A stretch of DNA of 64,000 nucleotides, taken from positions 24,281,473 through 24,345,472 of the forward strand of contig NC_069126.1 in the NCBI RefSeq assembly GCF_026914265.1, in the 5' to 3' direction. This stretch comes from Mya arenaria (Eukaryota > Mollusca > Bivalvia > Myida > Myidae). Shown here piece after piece: positions 24,762-35,097 of this stretch. Made by a program: the position numbers and the translations under genes. The notes beneath the pieces were generated by a model. That model saw only the letters and a list, made by a program, of their open reading frames with translations. It made no database searches and was not told the origin of the DNA. Each line of letters opens with the position of its first letter. The first letter of the stretch is position 1.

Positions 24762-27700
24762 CTGATGTCTCCCCACACCTGCCGTCCACACATTCTAGGT
24801 CACCGGAAAAGGAGCGGCACGGGGTGCTGTCGTCACAGTAGCCGTTTATCCGTCCGTCTATCAAGATACAGGGGTATGAAATTTACATTTAAATTTTGTA
24901 AAATTCATTGAACTAAATAAAAGTAGAATGATTTTTTAAAACCTCTCATTCAAATTATTATTGTCTATTGAACACTGATAATGTATTGTAATGTACCAGA
25001 TGCTAAAACTCGTTTTACGATATTATGACATGGTATGATATTGCACAGACAAAAATATCACTTCAAACCAATTTAATCGAAGATACAATAAACGTTCTGC
25101 TTAAAGATGCACTCTTACTCCCAAATAAGATTTTCCACAATAAATACAATTGTTTTAATATACCCAAAAGGATGAATAAATGTCGAAAACAATGGTTCTT
25201 ACGAAGGATACCAGGTTAAATTTCAAAGGAAGGTTAAAAAAAACATGGGTTTTTCTACCTAGACTAAAGAAGATCACAAGTTAATCTTTTAGCATTCACC
25301 AATCATTTAATATTTTTGCGTTTTCAGCTTTTAAATACACGGTTACAATTTTGTTATCAGTATTAAATATTTTCCATTATGCATTATTTAGTAAGTAGTT
25401 AAAGGTTCATCACCCAAATTCTATGTTTGTTATACATGTATATGTATTGAATAAGAGTGTCACTTTAAAGATCTCATAACGACCCATAGAAAGTCACTTT
25501 CTGACGACCTGTCTGTCAGTCAAACAGAGTCATTCTTTCTTATCGTTGATATCTTGGTGTGAGAGAGCATAAACATCTCTGAAGAAGACATTAAGACAAA
25601 AAATAGCGAATAGAAAATGTGAACAATATTAGAAAGTATAATGTGTTACCTTGGTAACAATATGTGCTGTAAATATGGAAGCCTGTCGAGCAGCTGACGC
25701 AGACGTTGTCCGGATTTGAGCACGCAGCTTTCGAATAACCGGAACAGGATTACATGCGCCACCTAGCGACCCGGCTGAAATTAAAGGGAGCAATAGTTTC
25801 AATAAAGACATTTTTTTAACTTAAATTGGTATTCAATATTGGTCTTCATTGAATCTATGAACGATGTAGCTAATCAGATTACTCAATATAAGTAAACGGA
25901 CCTTTAAAGTGAATGATGTATGACCATAAGAGTTAAGTCGTTTATTTAATTCCAGCTCCTATATGTGTGTTAGGTCGATTTAAGAGACAGCGAAAATCTG
26001 ACTAAATTACTAGGTACCGAGTAGCTAGCGCTTGTAACATTTCGTTAAAACGTGCCCCTGATGGTGTTTGAACCACATCTTAGTTGCTGTGTTTTTCATA
26101 CTTCATAAGTCGAAAAATGAGCAGAACTCAACAAGGGGTCATTATGCACCAGTCAATTGTAACCACGCCCCCAGGTCCGAGGGTATACCGGGGATAGCCG
26201 GGGAAATGGGCCGTGTTTTTACCTTCCAGGTGGCCCAGCAGTGCCGGGTGAATGCGGTGGTTTTGTCCTCGAACCAAAAACAGCGGGGAATGAGCCTTAC
26301 CTAGAGTCCCTTGGGTGCAGGGGCATTTGTCGGGGATTTTACCAGCAGTTCGTTCCCGCAGGGTGGGGATTTTACCCGGGGTAATGGCTAGACCGAAAGT
26401 CAAAGTCCCCGCTATTCCCCGGACCCCGGACCTGGGAGGGGGGGGGGGGCGAGGTTACAATTGACTGGTACAGTATCTTGAGGCTAGTTTGCATGTTAAA
26501 ATCATTTTGATTTGCTAATAGTATTTTTAAATTAATATTGACCTATCAACAAACAGTTTGGGTAATATTTTACCAAACAAGAAGTTAACCAGTTATTTAC
26601 AAGTGGCTACAGCACGCGATTAGCATTAATTAGGTCATACCACTTGGTGCTCCTGCGGTCGGGTCTGTGACGGTGCCGTACACAGTCAGCTGCCCGGAAT
26701 ACAGCTTCATGTTCCCTGAAATACGATTGCATACATACATATCATTTATTCAACATTAAATGTTACAACATTCATATCCATGAGACATAACATATGACAT
26801 AAATCATATACAAAACATCGTGAAGAGCAAATACATGGTCAATAGAGAAGTAGATTATTTAGTATCAAAAATATTCTTCACATTATTAAGTTTTCGATCG
26901 TAACAAAAATGTGTGAAACCAAAATTAACAAACACTTTGCACAGTTTCTTGCTGTCTGATGATAAAAGTGTAATGAACTTTTGCTGTGTTGGCCATTGGC
27001 AAAATATGTGTTGAAGTATTCTTTGCAAGGTTGCTCGTTAATATGATCGTTTCATATGATTTATTTAATATGTTTTGCATTTTGGCTATAGATTATATGT
27101 CATTTAATGCTGAATAAACGTTTTGTTATGTTATGTTATAAACAAATGTTAAAAGGAAGTAAAAAAAATGAACATTCACTGTAACAGTATGTGTATACCA
27201 CGTGATAAATTACGTCATATATGCTACACCAGAAGGCAACATTTTGCTTAAAATGAAGACTTAAATCAAATATAATTTTTCTTTTACAAAACCATTTTAA
27301 TTAAAACAAGAATGCACTTAAAGAGCCCCGCCTTCGTTTTATTACCGGAGTTTGATAACTTCATAAGGTGTGTATACCACGTGATATATTGCGTCATAAA
27401 TGCTACGTCGGAAGGCAATATTTTGCTTCGGATTATGACTTTAAACAAAGATAACTTCACTATCTCTTTATCATTTCAAATGAAACATAGCGCAGTCTAC
27501 ATCGCTTACGGAGGCCCGCCTTCGGTCTTTTACCAGAGTTTGATTGAGAGTTTAGTTTTCATAAACACTTCGACAAACCTTTTCACAATACGGCCGTTTG
27601 ACGGAGCACTGTCAAAACAATATTTTGGAAAAAGGTTTGTCGAAGTGTTTGATGAAACTAATCACCTTATCAAACCTCTGTAATAACACGAAGGCGAGGC

Positions 27701-30700
27701 TCTGTAAGCGGCATAGACTGCCCTTTGTTTTATTTAAATTGGTGTAGGTAATAAAAAGTTGTCTTTGATTTAAATCTTTATTTTAGGAAAAATGTTGCCT
27801 TCCGACGTAGCATTTAGGACGTAATTTATCACATGGTATACACACACTGTTCCCTATTTGTTTGGAAATGAAATCGAAACCCTAGTTAAAAAGTGAAAAT
27901 TCCATTATCTTAATATCATTAAAACGAACAGAAACTAAAATAGCAATTTGCAAATAAAAACTGACAACAAAGTAACAATTTGGAACTTTCTTTAAGATAT
28001 AGACATGTCCCAAACCGATTTCCATACTCTTCGGATTACTTTATTATAAGGCTTAAGGACTTACAACCAGCGTTATATGTGGCGTTAAGGGCTAAAGTCC
28101 AGTCCCCTACCGGATCTTCCTCCCACAGGTGAACGGTCATAAACTGATGGTTCGTCTCTTCCTCCGCATAGTCCCAGTACCGCGCGCTAAAATATACATG
28201 TTAACAATTCTATGACTTTTGTACATCTTACGTAACTGACATTGGGTAGATTATCTCGAACATTGTTAACGGTAACAACCTATCGTAAACGTCATCGTTG
28301 TTTACTTTCAAATCTTTGCTATTCTTGAAGTATATTGGATAATATTGTGTTCTGCACAATTTCTATAACGATTTGAGACAATAGCCGTTGTTTATATTCA
28401 AGTAAAATATCACAGTATCAAACAATTCACGCTACAGTCGAACCCCGTTGGCTCGAACTCGCTTGGCTCGATTGTCCCGTTGGCTCGAACTGGATGTATA
28501 TAACCGATTCTTTACTATTGAATGTATGAATTCACGCTTGGCTCGATATTTCCGAGGCTCGAGGTATTTTCCCAGTCCCTGTGAGATCGAGTCAAAGGGG
28601 TTCGACCGTATAATGTAGTTAATCACTATTGTACTCTTTGATACCGAAACTGCAGAAAAATACAGCTGCACTCTCACAGATATACCCGATTTGCAACTTT
28701 TTTTATTTTTTGCCTTGGAAAGAGGAAAATTTTGCGTAAATATCTGCAAACCAATGATATAAGATTGCTGACAAAAATCAGATCGTAGATTTTCATAATT
28801 CCGTTCGAAAATTAATGTTTTAGTGCTTAAACCGTTACTAACGGTTTAAGAAAAACGCACAAAACATCAATTTTTTAACTTAAATATAAAAATCTGCGAT
28901 CTAATTTCATTGTAATTTCATTGTCAGCTGTCTTATATAATTGGTTTCCTTGTATTTTCGCAAAAATTGGCTCGTTCTAAGACAAAAAATAAAAATGTTG
29001 TCAAAACGTTCAATCTGTGAGAGTGCAGCTTTAAAGTATAAAACAATGTTCTGTTTTTGTGGGATGCGAACCCACGCCGGTACAGTCAAGGAAAAATTAG
29101 AAAACCGACAACAAAACCTCACGCCCACAGGGACACAAACATACGGATAAATTAACCTTTAAGACTTTTGTTGAGCCGATTTACTAACGCTATACAAATG
29201 GTGGACTGAATAAAACAATATTTGAGTATAATATTTTTCGAAGTGTTTCAGCCTTCAGTGTCTTAATTGTAACACTCCAAATGAATTGTCACACTGTATT
29301 TCGTCATACAGATAGTGCATTTTACATACACATGAGCGCAACCCCTTTTATACCAGACTAAAATACATTTTTCAGTTTAATACTGTCAATGAGAATAAGA
29401 GTTTCGTGATTTGGTATATATGTCCGAATTGTCATGGTTATTATGTGTACTAAATTTCAAGTGAATATCTTGCATAGACGCCGACATATAATGACATTTT
29501 GACAATGCCAAAATGAAAATGAGAAAGAGAGCAGCTATTACAATCAAAGCGCGTTAAGCGTTGAAAGGCTGTAGACACCAAATGCGGGATTTTACTTGTT
29601 TTCCATTCAGTTCAAAGGCAATAACGATTGAACCCGATTTTTTACCTTGAGTGGCACCAGACTGTAGCTGATGAGTGCCTGTCATTACCTAAAAGAGTAG
29701 GTAAAGTGATGATTTTTTATACAATAAGCTAGTTTTAAAATATAAACTGATAAATCATTGCAAGGTTATTGTTAGTGTAAATCAAACTAAATCCGATATT
29801 GGCTAAGAAGTTTTGATTATTTGAAGTTGGTAATTTAAGGCAGAGTATTTTAGTCAACACATTTCCATCTACATTTGTGTGAATTATCTATAACTATCTA
29901 TTCCTTCGATTCCTCACTAAAATTTGTTTAAGATATTAACTTTGCAATCTTAAAACGTGGAATTTTAATTTGCACTATTTCAATACGCATTACATTATTC
30001 GTCCTCTTTTGTAACCAAGGGGCATTAATTCTTTTAAGATGTCATGTCAAGAAGTAGATCTGACGATTAATGATTTCGTTTTGAATCATAAGAAAATAAA
30101 ACGGTACTGATTATAAATAAGTGGTCAATTTCATAGTTTGATTCTCAAGTTTGCCCAAACATTTAATTCAGTAAATCAGCAGCTAGTCGTTATCGATTTA
30201 ATCAGTGAAGCGGTAGAAATAAACAGTGGCTGTACCAAGTTATCGGGTAGTTTAAATAGTATAATGTAAACCACTAAAATCTTAAAGATGTAAATCTTTG
30301 ACCATTAATTAAAGGCACAGCAAAAACCAAGCAGCAGGTGCACCTGAATAAAGTCACCTCCGTCCCTCCCGGAGAGTAAAGTCCCAATTGTACTTTCCCG
30401 CGCCATTCCGGTGTGTAGCGAATCTTCACGGTCACGTGTTCAATGTAGGCCACCTGGCACGCCGTCATCGAGAGCGTGTCTGTAATAGCTTCCGTGTCAG
30501 ACCTGGAAACGATTGTGGTAAACGAAACATGTTATACTTATACAGTCGAACCCCGTTGGCTCAAAATCGCTTGGCTCGATTTCTTCGTTGCCTCGAACTG
30601 GATGTAAAGGACCGATGTCTTTCTGCTGAAAGAAAGCATTCACGCATAGCTCGAATTTCCTGAGGCTCGAGGTATTTTCGCCGGTCCCTGGGAGTTCGAG

Positions 30701-33700
30701 CGAACGGGGTTCGACTGTTTAAGAAAAAAATTGGAAATATTGAAATATAACCCACGTTTCTATCTACCATTACAACCGCGATGATAACATTTCGATTCGG
30801 ACCAGGGATGGTATTCAATATACAACTTAAGTCAATCTTACGGTCATACATCAGTGATTGCACTCACTGTATAGGTCCTTTATTTATAACACGTACTCCG
30901 ATTAGCTACATCGTTCTGAGATCCAAGTAAGACTAATATTGAATAACACCCCTTGTAGGACACTGTTTTATCCTAAACAGCTATGTGTGAAACGGACTTT
31001 CATGACATGCGTAAAATATTTACAATGAGATCTTACTAAAAATATTATCATTTATCAAAAGTGTTTCATTTTATACATTACAATTTGTTTTATAGATTTA
31101 TCAGTGAAATAAAAATAATATTTCACCGTTTTAAACAGTGAAGTAACAATTTGATAATTTTTTACAGTTCAAATAGTAGCCCAAAAGCCATGATACTAGA
31201 ATAGTTATATTAAGATACGATTTTGTCCGTACCTTAATTAATTTGTCCGTACCCTGTATTAGTGGAAAACTCGTAACAGGAGAGAACGTCAGGCACAGTC
31301 AGCCAGGAGGGCGCCGCGTCCACCATAGCTTCCGCATCCAGCAGACCGAAACCAAAATAATAACTCACTGAAGCATGAATATAACGCGTAAATTAGTTTG
31401 ACATGTGAACATGTTGCTATATAGTATATATAGTTGTTGTATTGGTGAAGAAGTGGTGGATCCGTGACGACATCGGCGATCGAAACTGTGTGTGACAGAC
31501 GCCTATACGTCACAAAGGGATGTTTAAAAAGGGAATGTTTTTAAAAAACATACAAACCATGTCATTCTTTTTCTATGACACTTGTTAAATAAAATAAGAT
31601 CTTACACTTAAATGAATACATAATTATCCTCATTTTCATTTTTGTCGAATGTCTGAATGGAATTTGCCTGAAAACAACGTTTACGGCCATTTGACAACAG
31701 CTTTACACGAGGTTATTTAGATGGATATTTATAATAAATTGACATCAGCAGTATATGAATGGACCTTAGCGCGTAGAAAGATGCTTTCGCGAGTACACAG
31801 ACCTTACCTTATATGTTTAATATTATGGTTACTTAAATCCGTCATTTTACAGCAAAGTTAGTATTAAAGGACGCGTTTGCGAGTAATCCACGTAACATTC
31901 TGACTCAATATTAATGGTCAATTGATACGAGCTTTACTTACCTTCTTTCCCAGCAGCGTTAGTGTAGACGGAAGCGTTCGAGTGTAACCCGGTATTATTG
32001 GCCGTTTCTACAATCAAGTGATGCATATCTCGCCATGTTAGGTCCGGACTGAAAAAAAACAAACAAGTGTGGATAATTTTTCGATTTGCACAAAAATACA
32101 TAACCATGCTGAGGAAAATGACCAAGCTTTAAATACTAAGGCGAGTATGAACGTCAATATACGTTTGCAAAATCTGATGTTTAAATTGATTGGCAATGTA
32201 AAGGATGTATGTTGTTCAGTCTAACCAACAATTCTACTGGGTACAAGTAGTCCATTTAACTAACTTATTTTTCAGAAGGGACAACTGCATTGATTTAATT
32301 ATGTATTGTATCTCAGTTCCCTCCCCTGTACTAGGTTGATCTTCGTTATTTATAGAAGTATTATGTAATATAGTTCCAATGAGGTTTTAGTCAGAATTGC
32401 CAGAATTTTACGAGTTCAGAGGAGAATTCCCTTCCATATCCGTACTTTAAAGTTTGTTAACTGTTAATATATCCAAATTATCACACACTCTTACTTCTGA
32501 ATAAACAGGAAAAGATATAAACTAAACATTATTCCATGTATGTTTCAAAAACTGATTTGTATTGAAATTTGGAACTCTCGAGTATGATTTTCAACTTCAC
32601 ATGGACTCAGTTGAATTTTCTGGTCTATTACAAAAGTCTTGAGCCGAAACTCAAGTTTAACCATAGGTTAACATTTTGTGTGTTTTAGTATAATGTTTAT
32701 GTTTTATTGTTTATTTTGTATTCTCTGATTACTGCGTTTGCCAGACATTGTCCCATTTTAGCACGTGTCATAAACTGCATGACGTAGGTATCACGAGATC
32801 GGCGCGCAGTAAATATGCAGATGTATTATATATAATAATAAAAAAACTATGACTAAATGTATTGTTAAAAAACGTGTCAACTGTATACACGCATACTTTG
32901 CCTCGAGCGTCAACGCAAATATCCCGGCAGCCAGAGGGCAGGCGGCAGAAGTCCCGGAAAAATCGCTCACGCAGTCGTCGTTGGGTCCCGTCGTATACTG
33001 AAACACAATGTCTATGTTTCACATAGATTTAGGAGAAAGTTCAAACATTATCAAGAACAATTTTCCGAAAGGTTTAGTGTATTCGATAACAAAGCAATCC
33101 TCAGGTGAAAAGAAACCAATTGGAGGTAAGCTCGACGACGCGAGGGACCGACCTTTTAGCTCGAGTCACATAATGTTTCGAGATGTGACTTTATTGCCTT
33201 CTTCCTGAGGAACAAAATATAGGAAGGAGAGGCCTAATGTCAAGATATCTTGTACAATGTGTTTTGCTTGGCTCGAATTTTCGTTCACTCAAATTTTTCT
33301 CGACGACTCCGTCGATTTCGAGCGAACGGGTTTCGACTGTATTTATGGCAAATTCTAAAACGTAACCTACTATGTCCGGGTTAGGATCGTCTCCGCTGTA
33401 CGTTCCGGCCATGGCGGAAGTACACCACTCGGCGTAGTACGTGGGCGCCCCGGTCTGAGAGACTGCGTTAATACCGATCGTATAAATACTGCTCGCGTAA
33501 CCGTCTGCGTTGCAATCGTCTTCGTCCTCCCCGCCATTTCCGGAAGCCCAAACATAAATGGCACCCTTGCCTGACCGACCCTACAAAAATAACCGAGCGT
33601 CATGATAAGGGAGGTGAAGATTATAAGTATCTTTCATGACCGAGAGTATAAGATAGGTTCATCCCGATCCGAGCGTAGGGTGTTTTGCGGAAACGAGGTT

Positions 33701-35063
33701 TACCGAGTTTCCGCAAAACACCCTACGCAAGGATTGGGATGAACTTATCTTACACGAGCGGCTTAGTCCAAATAATTGTACGTTGACGGATTTTTTTTTA
33801 GATTTTTGATATGGCAAATCCTTCACGTACAAATTGTTTAGTATCAAAAGTGGGTAGTTGTTCCGATCAGGATTCCGGGTTAAAGCATATAGCGTCTATA
33901 AAATATCATAAAAACAAGAAATATTACCAGATAATGTTATTTTATATTAGTTCCGTACACAAAAATTAAATATCCAACTTATAATAATGAGTTTGACGGC
34001 TTTTCTTCATTTCATTCTGTCAAAACATTACGATATATACATAAAGGGCACCTGCAAGGCTTTAGGGCACAGTTTTAAATCGCTCGGAACATTTCGGCCA
34101 TGGCCGAGTTGTAACGATTGTATAACGAGGTCTATCTCGAAGCTTTGTCGGAGGAGGCCGAGTTATTACGATTGTATCGAGTTGTTCCCCTTCGCATAAT
34201 TGTTGTCTGTGTCAGTCAACTTTCGTTTTATTGGAAAGGTAAACAACATGTTTTAATGCATTAAATGCTTGTTCAGTGCAAAATAACATTTCACTTACAT
34301 GGTAAAATATGAATATAACTCTTTATGATCAATTTCAACCATAAAATACTTCACTTAAAACAATTTCAATATTTTTATAACACCCCCGTTTTTTGCACAT
34401 TCCCGTTTAGACGTTAGGGATTGGAAGAATCCCGTATAACACGTCTATTATTTTAGACTAACGAGCGGCTATGGTGAGATGCTTTTTCTCCCACCTCAGT
34501 TAAACAAAATAAAGAAAAAAAAATGTATTTTTTTGCTTGAACTCTTTTGTGCGTAGTGAAAATAAATGCGTTTGGATATGTGATAGTTCGTGGTTGTCAT
34601 GGATATGCGTAAATAGTTCTGAGGAGAGTGCAGCATTATTTCTTGAATGGTGCGTGAAAACTGTTTTATGATGCCATTTGAGGCGAGAAATAATTAATTA
34701 CCATTCTAAATATTGCTAAGTATAGATGGCCGGTCATGGTGCTTCTTTTTTCTCTTAAACAGGGTGAAGAATCACGTGACTTAAGGGGGTCAAAAAAGTA
34801 ATTTGAAATTAACGTCACGTACTTGTATGTTTACATCGGTTGTGACCCGTGGTGACCCATGTAAGAACCCCTTTAAATCACGTGATCCTCACCCTGCTAC
34901 AGATAACTACACATACTTTATCAAAGACTCCTTCATTTGGCTTCTATTATCTCTGTATTCTTATAATTCACTTACATCAGTGACACCAGTTTTTAACGCC
35001 TCTTCTAAGACATCCGAAAGTGGCGAGATATTTTCTCCATCGTCCACCGGGCCCCAGCTGTTA
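24762..35063 (-). CDS. Kexin/furin-type proprotein convertase (PCSK family), 3' two-thirds
   Basis: Ten minus-strand exons in transcript order: 35063(or ~35097)-34976, 33580-33371, 32997-32897, 32048-31942, 31367-31253, 30502-30344, 28196-28075, 26715-26641, 25727-25650, 24857-24762. Every junction is phase-compatible with GT/AG sites, apart from the uncertain start of the first. In order they encode [14 protein letters not shown], the oxyanion region WASGNGG (Asn present, unlike PC2), the catalytic Ser in [40 protein letters not shown], then the P domain ([45 protein letters not shown]). A Cys-rich tail follows, with [15 protein letters not shown] and GYCDDSTPC...LECVDGRCG. The family processes secretory precursors at basic sites in the Golgi or at the surface. 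The prodomain and the exons for the catalytic Asp and His were not found up to the LINE, and the last exon ends in phase 1, so the C-terminus is also incomplete. The gene could extend across unseen long introns or be a truncated copy. The exon for 28196-28075 uses donor gtaagt; a gttgta donor 3 nt earlier also fits. Confidence 0.88.
26145..26472. mobile_element. MITE, family with tcaattgtaaccac termini, copy 2
   Basis: The left end tgcaccagtcaattgtaacc and right end ggttacaattgactggtaca are inverted repeats that continue into cccccaggtcc/ggacctggg. Longer than copy 1 and with a poly-G run near 26437. It lies in a convertase intron; open frames over it are repeat artefacts. Confidence 0.82.
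26737..27035 (-). mobile_element. 5'-truncated LINE fragment (ORF2 C-terminus + 3' UTR)
   Basis: On the minus strand a short open stretch (about 27035-26865, ending TAA) reads [20 protein letters not shown] and then [10 protein letters not shown], which aligns in position with the end of ORF2 of the intact LINE (YYNSWPNLNKFDNLLSSTS). After the stop, the sequence ends near 26737 with a tail resembling the intact LINE's aataaa...tatgtatgt end. It sits in a convertase intron. It is from a related but not identical family. Confidence 0.7.
27040..27140 (+). mobile_element. Short LINE 3' end, opposite orientation
   Basis: The plus strand shows ttaatgctgaataaa followed by gttatgttatgttata at about 27104-27137, the same end as the intact LINE at 42797. 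Together with the neighbouring minus fragment it forms two LINE 3' ends facing away from each other. Confidence 0.6.
27187..27363. mobile_element. Partial arm copy of the foldback element
   Basis: Matches the left arm of the next element (tgtataccacgtgataaa; gccttcgttttattaccgga; gtttgataacttcat), in the same orientation. Confidence 0.65.
27364..27850. mobile_element. Foldback element with ~230-bp arms
   Basis: The left arm (gtgtgtataccacgtgatat; ctacgtcggaaggcaatatt; gcccgccttcgg; aacacttcgacaaacctttt) is repeated inverted on the right, ending tcacatggtatacacacact. The loop is only ~40 bp around acggccgtttgacgg. An open frame of 123 codons crosses it without meaning. Confidence 0.85.
28435..28608. 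mobile_element. Pogo/Tigger-like MITE, short copy
   Basis: Ends cagtcgaaccccgttggctc and caaaggggttcgaccg, flanked by TA. 174 bp; interior conserved with the 30543 copy. Confidence 0.85.
28664..29030. mobile_element. TTAA-type MITE, copy 4 (left TTAA lost)
   Basis: Left end agctgcactctcacagat, right end atctgtgagagtgcagct followed by TTAA. It lies in a convertase intron directly next to the pogo-like MITE at 28435-28608. Confidence 0.8.
30543..30717. mobile_element. Pogo/Tigger-like MITE, short copy
   Basis: Ends cagtcgaaccccgttggctc / gagcgaacggggttcgactg; TA on the left, TT on the right. It lies in a convertase intron. Confidence 0.85.
33263..33339. mobile_element. Pogo/Tigger-like MITE, truncated
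   Basis: Only the right part (ggctcgaa ... gagcgaacgggtttcgactg followed by TA) is present; the left end is missing. Confidence 0.7.
33620..34740. mobile_element. Third copy of the hairpin repeat, split by an insertion
   Basis: Hairpin 33620-33763 and the ctcccacctcagttaaac part 34461-34740 are the two halves of one unit of the 18.8-kb repeat, separated by the 697-bp element at 33764-34460. In a convertase intron. Confidence 0.75.
33764..34460. mobile_element. 697-bp DNA element with 10-bp target duplication
   Basis: The repeat acgagcggct occurs at 33754-33763 and again at 34461-34470, exactly at the join of the interrupted hairpin copy. Ends are weakly inverted: tagtccaaataat / attattttagacta. 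The interior has two similar segments (ggccgagttgtaacgattgt; ggccgagttattacgattgt). No transposase frame. An 8-10-bp duplication would suit a hAT- or Mutator-type source (inference). Confidence 0.7.
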
Positions 35064-35097
35064 CTATAAATATCCACGTAGTCGAGTTTGTGTGTTA

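Noticed and set aside
27312-27683. 123-codon plus frame
   Set aside because: Lies wholly in the foldback element and its extra arm.
29050-29100. tRNA-like gggatgcgaacccacgcc
   Set aside because: Only a B-box-like word, no A box at the right distance.
29653-29695. Exon-like block (33 or 43 bp) in the convertase between the two P-domain exons
   Set aside because: The neighbouring exons join directly in phase and give the standard P-domain alignment ([10 protein letters not shown]); the extra 11 residues would disrupt it. A cassette exon is not excluded.
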